Part shown: positions 53,889-64,000 of the stretch, piece by piece
Position numbering within the stretch: position 1 is the stretch's first letter
Layout of the letters: the number at the start of each line of letters is the position of its first letter
From: Cristatella mucedo
Taxonomy: Eukaryota > Bryozoa > Phylactolaemata > Cristatellidae
Assembly: GCA_009760855.2 (NCBI GenBank)
Contig: WPIO01000024.1
Coordinates: 1,792,001 to 1,856,000, forward strand
Direction: 5' to 3'
Length of the DNA stretch: 64,000 bases
Translations under genes and position numbers: made by a program
The notes under the pieces: generated by a model
What the model was told of the DNA's origin: nothing
The model's database searches: none
What the model saw: only the letters and a program-made list of their open reading frames with translations

Positions 53889-54010
53889 TTCCTTTGTATA
53901 GCGCCCTAAGAGAACGTAGTATCTATTCAAGCGCTTCACATATGCCACGGGGCTCGTGCCCACGACCTCGGCCAGACCTTGGTCGGCGCGACCCCCTTAA
54001 CCAAGGAACC
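53889..54010 (-). repeat. tRNA-derived SINE, family A (reverse)
   Basis: On minus: TTAAGGGGGTCGCGCCGACC, AAGGTCTGGCCGAGGTCGTG, GCCCCGTGGCATATGTGAAG and CGCTTGAATAGATACTACGT, with TCTCTTAGGGCGCTATACAA. The tail hairpin is intact. Confidence 0.75.
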
Positions 54011-56429
54011 GCATTGTTATGCAGCTATCTCTGTTATTGCTTAATTTACAGCAGTCACTTCATTGGCATTTTCGCCAGCTGATGAGCTCAACGTCGGTTG
54101 CTCCCGGCATGCGTTGCCAAAAATCCTTGTTACCTCTAGATTAGAGACGCTACCGAAAGCCACCAGGGCTTCCAGTTTCAGTGAGCATAAGAGATGAGTG
54201 TTCTTGCCCGATTAGAAGCGAGGGCAACGTTTACCATTGGACGGTTATCGCTGTCGATACTTTATTAAAGTGGCCAAGTAATAAAGGCATAATAAACAAT
54301 GTAGCCGGGTGAGCAGAAGGGGCGGGTCTAGCCCTCGCTGACTCATTCTTTTCGTTGACGACGTGCCTTTGAACAGTAACCTCCACGAACACGGTTTGCT
54401 CGCATTCATAGCATGCGTAGTCAAGCATTTCTCGTTGAGCTGCAATAGCAGCATACTAGCATATATGCGTGTCAAAGGTTACTTCGTGGTCTTTACAAAC
54501 AAGGGCATCCGAAATTAGTAAGCAAGGAAATCGCTGGTTATATCCAGCAGTTAACGAGGGGGATTGCTATTCCCGAAGAAAACCACTGCAGCCGGCATTT
54601 ATTTATTAGCAGGCCAGCCTAAAATGCTGGTCAACAAGGTGATCGTGACGCAGACGCAGCAAGGGCTCAATGAAACCGCCGAAAAAAATATATTAAATAT
54701 TTTCGCCTTATTACTAAATAAAAAGTAGGCAAACTCACAATTGATCTTATTCCGACACACGAGAGGTCCCCCCCTTTTTTTTATACGAAAAGCGAAATCT
54801 ACACAAATGCTAAATGAGAGATGCTGGTTGAGCCATTGTTTGCAGCAAGGCTTACCACAATTTTGAGTTAAATTAAGTTAGCTCATATCTATTAGGCTGG
54901 TCTTTGTGCGCAAATTAATTCATGAAGCCTGATATCTAAATTTTAAACGTCGGCAGCTACAAGAAAAATAGGAGAGCCTGCCGTACTAGTAGACAGGGAA
55001 TTATTGCAGATACAGATAAATGGTATATGCCATAAAAAAGAATAAAAGCCAACTTCGTGCATGAGCATCCAATAAATCAGACATAACCCACTTGTAAGAA
55101 ACGTAAACCAGCACACTCATGGCAAGCTATTCAGTTACATCATTAATCTTCACCTGAGAAGTGGCATCGACGATCCGTCACTCAAGATGAGTCCTACACA
55201 GACTACAACTAAACATTAATCCGAAGAACAAAGAACGAATGTACCCAATGAATACGGTGCCTTTCCGAATCGCGTTTCTATAAACTAATGTATAAAATAG
55301 GAGACAGTGAGAGAACACATATCTCCGAACAATTTTGATCGCTCAGAAAAGCGGTATTTCCACTTTTTTATAGCACCTTAACAACGACTGCACTGCTTGC
55401 TTTTAGACGCATTTAAAAGTTTTCAGTAACCAGAGGCAGTGCACGGCTCATTTTCTAGCCTCACCATCTAAAATATGCTAGCCATATGACATTATGTTGG
55501 CTGCCCTTACAAACCATCAACCTTGGGCAACGCCCCAATCAATACTTAGCCATGCTGCATTTGCTGAACAATATCAAACTAACTGGTGCGACTTCGATGA
55601 GGCACAGCCTGAATGAAGATGGCTTCGACAAGTGCGACGAACAACGCATAGAGATTAGGGTGCCTACAAATCAGAGGGCCCAGCAAGGACAAGTGGATAA
55701 AAAGCAAGGCTTTTAGGGTTGGTTTCACTGCAGCAAGAACGAATGCTGAATGACAGCAGGCTGCTACTTGGGAGGGATGCAATTAGGCGGCGAACGGATG
55801 CATAAAGTATGTTGGTATGGAGTACGAACAAAGAAATTCACATCTTTCCAGCTCGAAGTGGCTCGTTAGCATTAGGGTAGTGTGAGAGGAAACAGGACAT
55901 GAGATATAAGGGCCGTGATGCCGGTGTTCGCTTTTCCCGACCGTTGACGAGGCTTAGTGATATCGATGATATGGAGTGATACGATACAAAATATAGCGGT
56001 GACAGCAGTGAAGACTCTTCGGCCGCTATAAAATGAGGCTGTTAAAACTGTAAATGCAGGAGCTAATTCGAATGGAGCAACGACAGTAAATTCAAGACCT
56101 ATGGTAGCTGCAAGCATAGGCAGGACACGTATACCCAGGTCCCACAAAGTTGTGTTTTTTTTACAGTAAAAATTGCATTTGGAAGGCTAAAATTTGGCTG
56201 CAAAAGAGTAGTGGTAAGAGGCTACTTCCACAACAATGGACTAGGTTTTCTGCATCAGATAACTAGCATTATGATGTGAGAGGTTAATTCAGAACTGATG
56301 CAGACGGCAGCACAACCCAGAACACAGAGGTTTTATAGAGATAACTCTATTTACTAGCAAAACAACGTCACTACTCACGTTTACAACGAGTCCGCAACCC
56401 TGTTGAAAATAGTATTAGGGCCAGTATTG
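54011..56429. other. Intergenic, no recognised gene; SINE B tail scrap at 55990-56060
   Basis: GCCGCTATAAAATGAGGCTG with TTAAAACTGTAAATG at 56020-56055 matches the family B tail. No other recognised feature in about 2.4 kb. Confidence 0.4.
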
Positions 56430-56525
56430 TTGATGTAGTGACCCTGTCAATCTCTGGACCTCAACACCATTGAGCGTTTGTGGAACTAGGCGGATCAAAG
56501 GTTGACAGATGAGTCGTACAGCATC
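56430..56525 (+). pseudogene. Tc1/mariner transposase remnant
   Basis: The frame through 56446-56523 reads QSLDLNTIERLWN, a stop, then ADQRLTDESYS. This matches the SPDLNPIE.LW...D.RL block around the last catalytic acidic residue of Tc1-like transposases. Only this short block is recognisable; inverted repeats were not found. Confidence 0.6.
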
Positions 56526-57274
56526 TATTGATTTGCTTTTCTCTAGTTTACATGATGCTTTTAGAAAGCTGGGATTATTACTGTCAGGTCAGTAACACAT
56601 CTCTTGGACAGTCTTACTTGCCCTCCCAGCCGGATGCAGCTGGTTGCTCTTGCCATGCTGTGTGGTGGTACCGCCTCACTCGCTGTGGGCCTGTTAGGAT
56701 CGTTCGATTTCCTATCAGCTAGTAACTCGCTACTGTGACACTCCTTAACGTTCGGGTTAAAACGCGCCCCTTTCTCGACCTGAGGTCGACATGATCAGAC
56801 CTCTTTAGCCTTCTCCTTCCGGGACAATTAAAAAAAAAACAGTACTGAGCTCAGCAGATTCGCTCCGTGCAAAAGATGCTCAGACAGGTGATTCCTACTC
56901 CTTTTGGCGCCACTTCATTCTTCAACTGCAAAATAATCAGTTAGCACTAACAATTTGCTTATTTGTTATATATTTAAAATATACACCACATATGATTGCA
57001 GTACATTGAAGTAACAATTTAGAGATCAGTCTGTGAACGTTTTGGGTCCGGTGCCCAGTTTAGGCGGCCACATAGTTACAGTCATGCTCGAAAATGATAA
57101 AACAAGTCTTGTGCTATCAGCAGAAAGATCCTCTGCTAAAACGGTCAATTGCTGAGAGCGAAATAGAGACCGAAGAAAAAGGAATGATTGAGAAACTGAG
57201 CACACAAACAGAGACAACGAGAAACTCTGCACAGGACCCACGAGCAAAACATAAAGCAATCACGTAAACATTAT

Positions 57275-57610
57275 TAAAAATAAGTTTTTTGAGTCGCACC
57301 TGACGGGAGCCAAATCTCTACCCAGGTGCTTTCCAGACTTTCTTGTAAAGGAAGCCTTAATGAAGAGTTAATGATGAGCTAGGTATTCAACTTGGTCATG
57401 CATCCAAAAGCTTTAAAGAACATGGTAAGGCTTGCATTTTTTTAGAGCTTCATGTTCGAGACATATAGTGAATCGTTCACGAATAAGAATGCAAAAAAGA
57501 ATAGTTCACTGGGCAATGGAAAGCTGGGCTACGTAGATGCAGCTTTGAAAGGAGTGAAATGATTCCAAGTCATTATAGGGATGAAAGCCTCAACAAAATT
57601 CCGTACTTTC
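57275..57610 (-). mobile_element. Very diverged L2-like LINE 3' fragment
   Basis: The order CACCTGACGGGAGCCAAATC, TCTACCCAGGTGCTTTCC and TTGTAAAGGAAGC mirrors the reverse LINE tail. Similarity is weak. Confidence 0.4.
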
Positions 57611-57892
57611 GGTACATACAAACTTTAAAAAGTTAGCACATTTAAAAAAGGATAATGAAGTTTCGCTCAGAAAGCGTTCTAAGGAATCGCAGAAGGAAAT
57701 CGACTAATAAGTTGTTGATGCTTGCCGTAGAGGTAGAAGCAAACTAGGTAATCACAGAAGAATACGCTGGACGCTAAGTTACATCATAAACGCACCAGCA
57801 CGGGCAAAAGGAAAGACACCTCTCGCACGTGAACTATAATATAGCAAGCATATGAAGCGATAATGCATGAGAGTGCAAGTCAGACAGCGCTA

Positions 57893-57990
57893 ATTAACAA
57901 TAATGATATTAATACTGCACTAGTTTGGCACTCCCCAAGAGCCATAGCTCTTTCTAGGCACTTGCATTGGCAGAGAGGATCTTTAGTCAT
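57893..57990 (-). repeat. Diverged LINE 3' tail
   Basis: AATAATGATATTAATACTGC, ACTAGTTTGGCACTCCCCAA and GAGCCATAGCTCTTTCTAGG match the reverse tail in order. Confidence 0.5.
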
Positions 57991-58124
57991 GTTTCTCGGC
58001 TTGATTATTGTAACTCCGTTTTGGCTGGGCTACATCGGGGTGACGTGCAGTGTCAACATGAATAAAGTGGCATGCAGTAACGTATACAGGGTAGGTAGAA
58101 TTTGCACCTCTGACAAAGTGCACT

Positions 58125-60355
58125 GCGCGCCCCTGCCCAGACTGCCTATGGTTTACCCCAGACATTAAACGAGCCAGGTCTACGAAGCGAGAGCTTGAAA
58201 AAGCACACAATAGATCTGGACTGACTGTCCATCGACAGGCAAATGAAGACTACTATAAGTCGTACCAATCGATCATAGCAAAGGCCAAGTCTAGCTTCTA
58301 TAGAAACATTATTGGATCACAGATGCACAATCCAAAAATGCTGATGTCGATGATCAAACATCTCCTCAACCGCTCCCAGATTAGCTCCTAACCTAATGAT
58401 CATTGTAATGATCTAGCCGATCGCTTCTCTAAATTCTTTGTGCAGAAGATGGACAAGATCAGGCAATCCATCCCTGCGATGATAACATCCCCACTAGTAT
58501 GCTGTCCCCCAATTATGGCTGCACCTTAATGTCTACATTTAAGCAGGTCACTAGTGATCTAGTCCCAAAGTTCGTATCTCAATCAAAGAAAAACAACAAG
58601 TCCTCTGGACCCTATTCCCAAGGTCCTGCTCCAACGTTGTATTGATCTACTGCTGCCATAAGTAACTAACATCATTATTATGTCATTAGCCTCAGGTCAT
58701 GTCCCAGCACCTTTCAAAAAAGCTATACTCAGGCCACTTCTCAAGAAAGCGACACTAGACCAAGAGAACTTGAGCAACTACCGCCCAGTCTTCCATCTAC
58801 CATTCCTATCAAAGACACTGGAACGGGTCGTAGCAGACCAGCTGAACTCATATATCAAAACTTCACACCTTGCTAGTAAGTTCCAGTCTGGCTTTGGAGC
58901 TAATCACTCCACAGAGTCAGCATTGCTTAGGGTACACAACGACCTACTTCGGAATGCAGGCATGGGTAGAGAGACTCTGCTTGCTTTGCTCGATCTTTCG
59001 GCAGCTTTTGATACCATCGATCACAAAGTTCTTCTAGAGCGCCTCTCATCTCGCCTGGGCATCACTGGCACTGCTCTGCAGTGGTTCAGGTCCTATCTCA
59101 GTGGGAGACTCCAGAGTATTGACGTGAATGGACACAAATCATCTGAAGTACCTCTGAAATATGGGGTACCTCAGGGCTCCGTGCTAGGTCCGGTTCTTTT
59201 CACGGTTTATACTCTCCCTCTTGCTGACGTGATTGCCAAGCACAATCTAGGCTTTCACTTCTATGCAGATGACACTAAGTTGTACCTTTGCTTTGATTCC
59301 TCCCAGTCTTTGAGCACCTCGAATCCTCTCAACTCACTTGCTGCATTTATTAATGACATCCGCACATGGATGGCAGCAAATTTTCTAAAACTAAACGATG
59401 ATACAACTAGCTTACTAGTTATGGGCAAACCCACTGTGATTCACAAATTGGAATGGCTGATGCTCATAATTGGCTGTGCCAGAGATCTCCAGTTGCATCA
59501 GCTCAAAATCTAGATGTCATATTCCAAAGCGCCCTTTTGTTAGACGACCATATCAGCTCCACAGTCAAATCTGCCGATTCTCAGCTTCAAATTATTGCTA
59601 AAATTCGGGCTTGTTTAGATAAGGATACCACGTCTAAGTTGGTCCATGCATTCGTGACATCTCGTCTCGACTTCTGCAACTCACTGCTAACTGGCCTACC
59701 AGCATGTGCGATAAGGCGATTGGAGCTGGTGCAAAACTCTGCAGCTTGTTTGTCGAGAGCCTTGCAGTTGCCACATTACTCCACTTCTCGCCGACCTGCA
59801 CTGGCTACCAGTCAAGCAACGGATTGAGTTCAAGGTTTTGTCGCTCACATTTAGGTCACTTCATTCTTTGGCTCCAGCCTATCTCTCAGATCTACTCTCC
59901 CATCAGGCCAAGCATCATACCATCTGCTTCTCGGAATCCAACAGTCTACCAATACCTCCTACAAACCTTAAATCCTTTGGAGACCGTGCATTTAGTTCGT
60001 ATGCTCCCAAAGCCTGGAACTCCCTCCCGACTTGCGTCAGTACATCCCCTGACCTGACCACATTTAAAAAGAACTTAAAAACACACCTCTTTAGGACAGC
60101 ATTTAGTGGGTCTCAGTGATTTTTTTTTCCTTCATGTGCTTATGCATGCTGACACTGTGCATGCTGCCACTAACGACATTTGCATGCTGACCCTGTGCAT
60201 GTCACCACTAACCATGTTATTCATTTTGTTTGATTATCAAGCATGATATTGCTCACCATTCAATTGTATTTCACTTCGCAGCAAATGTAAAGTGCCTAGA
60301 GAGAGATTTGAGTTCTCTGAGGGGGCTTTATCAAGTGCATTATTATTATTGTTAA
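58125..60355 (+). mobile_element. L2-like LINE, longest copy in window (RT to 3' end)
   Basis: It begins at a C-terminal endonuclease/linker block (WFTPDIKRARSTKRELEKAH), then NEDYYKSYQSIIAKAKSSFY. The reverse transcriptase is open at 58680-59513: APFKKAILRPLLKK, LSNYRPVFHLPFLSKTLERV, FQSGFGANHSTESALLRV, LLDLSAAFDTIDHKVLLERL, YGVPQGSVLGPVLFTVYTLP and FHFYADDTKLYLCF (catalytic YADD intact). A frame change near 59455 and another near 59750 break the C-terminal domain. That domain ends [20 protein letters not shown], then [20 protein letters not shown] and [11 protein letters not shown]. The 3' UTR, hairpin and (ATT)n at 60340-60362 follow. Stops before 58680 and the missing 5' half make it inactive. 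Confidence 0.9.
58680..59513 (+). pseudogene. LINE reverse transcriptase core, open over 277 codons
   Basis: It contains RT motifs 1-5 in order, including FDTIDH, GVPQGSVLGP and FYADDTKLY. The upstream linker has four stops, and the downstream frame is lost after VIHKLE. It is a relic of a larger protein rather than a host gene. Confidence 0.88.
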
Positions 60356-60359
60356 TATT

Positions 60360-60735
60360 ATTACGAGCACGAATAAGGCACACGAAGGACACATTACAAG
60401 GACCCGACAAACAATGCGAGGAACAGGTGCGGTTTGAGCTTATTTTTTGACATAGTGAAGTCAAGGAATGCTGCGACATCAGTCGGGAGAGATGCATTCT
60501 AAGCTTTGCGACCTTAGCAACTAAATGCATGGCCTCCCAAGGATTTGAGTTTGGTTCGAGGCATACCTCGACGATTTGAGTCAGAAGAGGAGGTGGTAAT
60601 ATAGCTAGCTTGGGTTAAAGAGTAGTTCTGATAGGTAGGCTAGAGTTAGAGAATGAAGGGACCTAAAAGTGAGTGACCAAACCTTGAAGTCGATGCTTTG
60701 CATCATGGGGGAGCCTATGCAGGTTGGCGAGGAAT
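60360..60735 (-). mobile_element. L2-like LINE fragment, tail-to-tail with the copy before it
   Basis: On minus it carries the C-terminal blocks FSDSNRRGMPRTKLKSLG-like and the 3' UTR start (GTCCTTCGTGTGCCTTATTC). Its 3' end meets the (ATT)n of the forward copy at 60340-60362. The hairpin itself is not repeated. Confidence 0.65.
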
Positions 60736-62780
60736 GTAGTATGAACATAAAATTTTTTATTTGTACTCAGCGAAACATTTCATACAGTAATAACCAGACG
60801 ATAGTAATACAAATATACATTTCATTTCAGTAAAAAAAAAAAAAAATGAACATAGTGTTCAGCCAGGGTTAGCTATAGGGTAGAAGGCAATGAAGAACCT
60901 TTCGAATTTATCTGTAACCCATGCTCCACAACACGAATATTATAAATAATAAGTCGCAACCAACAAAAAAAATCTATTTTCGGGCGGTTTACAACCCAGC
61001 TGCAAGAGATGAATACCAAACGGTTTGTGACATTCATTGTACCATGCTATGACAATCAAGCAATGAAAAAGCTAGAAATTATTATGCTCAGGCCAGCAAG
61101 CTAAAGCATAAAACACCTTGACATTTTGGACGATCACTTTAGACTACCATACAACCGGTACTCTGGTTAATAGCATGGACTGAAATATCCAGGCACTGCA
61201 TAAAGACTAAAACAAGACAAGTTCACTGGTGCAAAGACAAAGCTGGCGAGATCATCCTGAGCTCTGACGAAGCATTTTGAGCTCCGACAAAAATGATGCA
61301 CTCATCGCAGGTAGTAACTGAATCACGAATTGAGTTTCAAACCGTCAGTGCATACAAACTGAAGGCCCGATACAAATTTTTCAATGTACGGCACTGAACG
61401 TTAAAAGACTAGAAACTATTAAGCAAGTGGTGAGACAGTATACAAGCAAGGGGGACCGGTGCAAGCAAGTGAACCTGCTAGGGAGCCAGAGAGAGGATCT
61501 TACAGTCCATTTGATGTTCCAAAAGAAGCGACCGAGGCTCGGATACAAGTGGTGCATTGTGGCAGCTATGCTGTTAAAGACAGACGAGACAAGCTGCTCG
61601 AATTTAGCACCAGTGAAGGCCGATTAAGGGCACTGATCGAAAGTACTGAGTTGAAAAATATTACTATTTATATTATTACTAAATATTGATTACTATTTAT
61701 AGATAAAGCCCAAAAAGCGTAAACTAGCTTGGCTGTTATAATCATGTCAGCAGGCCCTGATCTCGGCAATGCTCCTTAGCTGCAAGTAGGTCGCCCTTGA
61801 GTGTTGAGGCGATGTGATCATCCAATGACAAATCGTTTTGGAATGAAAGGAGCTGCATGAAGGTGTATGAAGGCAGATCTATTGAAAGGCACGACAAAGA
61901 AGAGGGGTAGATGGAATCAGAAGACGCAAGTACCTACAGGCTGCTGCTGCACGGTACGATTTAAGTGCGGCAGTTGTTAAACTCGTGAAGCACATGCTCA
62001 TATACTCACCTAACTGGGCGAAGCCATAACAACTTACCAACTGAAGTTTTTCACTTTTGTGTTTCGTACACGTCATTATCCTTCAAAGTGCATTCCTCGA
62101 CGGCCGACTGAATTACTTTGGTGGTAGAACTTTTTGGAGTGTTTCTATATTGCTGACCACCTCTATCGAAACAATAAATGTATGCATGGCACATCAAAAC
62201 CGTCATTAGCATTTCTTTTGAAAAATAGTTAGCCAAGAGTTTTCAATTAATTATAAGCTAGCGCCGGCCTGGAAAAAATTAAATTGATAACATTATCAAA
62301 GATTATCAAAGAATAATCATGCTTCACTGATCGACAATCTCAACAGCGTTTACTTAAGTAATTAAATAACCAACAGATCTAACGCCTGCACATTACTACT
62401 TCTTAGCATAATAAAAAAATCAATGTTCAATTGCAAATATCAGAATGCAGGCTGTAGCTAAATATGTAAATTAATTAATTTAACATGTAAATTCGCCCAA
62501 CTGCAAGTTTTGACACTACACTTATTATAGCTGCACTGCTGACGTAGAAATAAATATCAAAAGGGCTAAAAAGCTCAACCACCATATTCCAAATCATAAA
62601 GGCTGACACTTCAACTCACGATTATAATTTATTCGCTAATATTTGTGAAGACACTTCTACTTATCAATTTGACATGACCTATATCTATTTCTGGCTAAAC
62701 TACACAATATTATTGAGCTGTTCACACATTTACTATAAGAGCTACATTTACCAAGCGCATGATGCAACAACTTACCTCAT
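60736..62780. other. Intergenic, AT-rich; possible LINE scrap at 61290-61420 (-)
   Basis: TTTCAAACCGTCAGTGCATA, CAAACTGAAGGCCCGATACA near 61340 resembles the reverse WNL.....AF block of the diverged LINE at 30700. An A run of 15 is at about 60832-60846. No gene was recognised. Confidence 0.4.
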
Positions 62781-64000
62781 TAAACAAGATCGAACATATA
62801 CGATTTGAACCACGACAGTGCCTCGTCTGATAGACCTATCGTTGTTCTCTGGCAGATCTAGTAGCGCTAGGGACGTGACATTACCGTCATCCTTGCTGCT
62901 TAGGATGTCAATTTTTTTTTTTTTTTTATCTGTTTCAGTGAAGTGATGTCTCTTGAATCCCGAACGAAAGGTTTCTGATAATTCATCATCATGTTCAATG
63001 TGTTCAAATAGCTGCTTATAGAAATATTTTCAAGAATCGTTGACTAAAAATGGAAGAAGGAAAACTCGGCGGTAGTTTGCTGTGACCTCTGAATATAATC
63101 CAGGATTTTTAGGCATCGGCCTAACGACTGCCGATTGGAAGGACCCGGCTACAGCCCCCTTTTTCCAGAGAGGCCTTACAAATCTCAGTTATGGCCGAGC
63201 TAAGCTGTCTGCAAGTGAAGACTACAGAGTCGATGGAATAGGGTCTTCAGGAGATAAGTTTTTTAACTAGACTTTATTAAGTTAGCTATATAGTTTGTTG
63301 AAATCTCGGGAAATATCTTAAGACAGGTCATAGGTTGTGACTCAACAATTGCTTTAACCAGAGGGGTCTTTGTGGAGGCACACATTTGTGCAATTATTTG
63401 CAGTGTAAAAGGATGACGTCAATCGGCCAAGTTATTAATATCTGGGGAGCGAGACCTCCCAGAAATGGCAAGCAAATTGTTGACCCTCTTGCAAATTTGG
63501 TTTTTGATCCACCTGGCAGGACTTCAGTTTTTGAGTGAAATAAGAAGCCCATGCTTTTCTAAGCTTCTGGATGTAAACTCGGAGGATGTCTTTGAAATTT
63601 GCTAGAAAGTCACTGCACCGAGACATCTAAAAGCATCGTTCAAGCTTGCGCATAACACGGTGTATCTTTTAAGTTTTTTTTAGTACATTGAACAGGATCT
63701 CCGTGACTCTGTACGCAGAAAAAATGTGTGGAGAGCATGCTCGTCAGGAGCACTCCTAAAGGTTAATGTTACAGGCATCAGCGAGGGTATCGAGGCTGTC
63801 GGTGGAGTCTGGGTGCAGATCAAGAAGACCTGCCTCACAAATAGATTTCAAAGATTTTCCGGGTCAATGCTTTTAAAGTCGTGTCTCTGGACAAACTCGA
63901 CGTAATACAGCATGCTCAGCGGAACATGAGCAATAAAACGAAACTGAGCAATGATCCGAGATGGTCAGCGGGCACCTAATAAGGTCAATGAGACAGACAT
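62781..64000 (-). mobile_element. Second LINE family: near-identical copy of 43763-44974, cut by the window end
   Basis: It carries the same minus-strand endonuclease-to-RT remnants with the same frame breaks as 43763-44974. The left end (62781) is abrupt, in the middle of the RT core, and flanked by unrelated AT-rich sequence. The right end continues past the window. A 16-base T run at 62912-62927 replaces normal sequence of the first copy. Confidence 0.9.

Overview
This is eukaryotic nuclear DNA, almost certainly from an invertebrate animal. Two intron-rich host genes lie on the + strand: the 3' part of KIN (KIN17) and a complete heterotrimeric G-protein alpha subunit of the Gq class. The Gq-alpha protein aligns end to end with animal Gq-alpha but differs at many helical-domain and C-terminal positions, which argues against a vertebrate and would fit a non-bilaterian such as a sponge or cnidarian. 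That lineage guess is weak. No bacterial-type genes, operons, rRNA or CRISPR arrays are seen.

Layout. 1-8.5 kb: C-terminal exons of KIN at 25-115, 7209-7359, 7542-7764, 7963-8063 and 8383-8457. A 7-kb intron region holds a GCT-rich minisatellite and SINEs, and at least one linking exon was not found. 8.5-15.6 kb: intergenic, with a SPIN-like hAT mini-transposon, SINEs, a possible first exon of an unknown gene (13.56 kb) and an AG dinucleotide run of about 440 bp. 15.64-37.49 kb: Gq-alpha in eight coding exons whose splice phases all agree (354 aa). Its introns are packed with LINE and SINE copies, and one LINE ends only about 30 bp before exon 3. 37.0-38.25 kb: a CpG-rich block around the last exon and 3' UTR. 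38.3-64 kb: no confident host gene; a graveyard of retroelements, a Helitron/PIF1 helicase tail and a Tc1/mariner scrap.

Mobile elements. Three populations dominate. (1) An L2/CR1-superfamily-like LINE (about 24 pieces) ends in a conserved hairpin followed by ATT repeats; the longest copy is 58.1-60.4 kb with an open reverse-transcriptase core. (2) A second, older LINE lies on the - strand (39.1-39.9, 41.6-42.0, 43.5-45.2, 50.3-50.5 and 62.8-64.0 kb). (3) At least two tRNA-derived SINE families are present. SINE family A carries the same 3' hairpin tail as LINE (1), so it probably rides on that LINE's machinery. Two 1.2-kb stretches of the second LINE, 19 kb apart, share all their decay and differ almost only in homopolymer length, which means a recent duplication or an assembly artefact.

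The most notable items are the SPIN-like element, the shared LINE/SINE tail, the near-identical decayed duplication, a 45-bp fold-back of a SINE head, and five 39-bp repeats in the last Gq-alpha intron, each carrying a splice-acceptor-like tract. All family assignments were made by eye and memory, without database searches.
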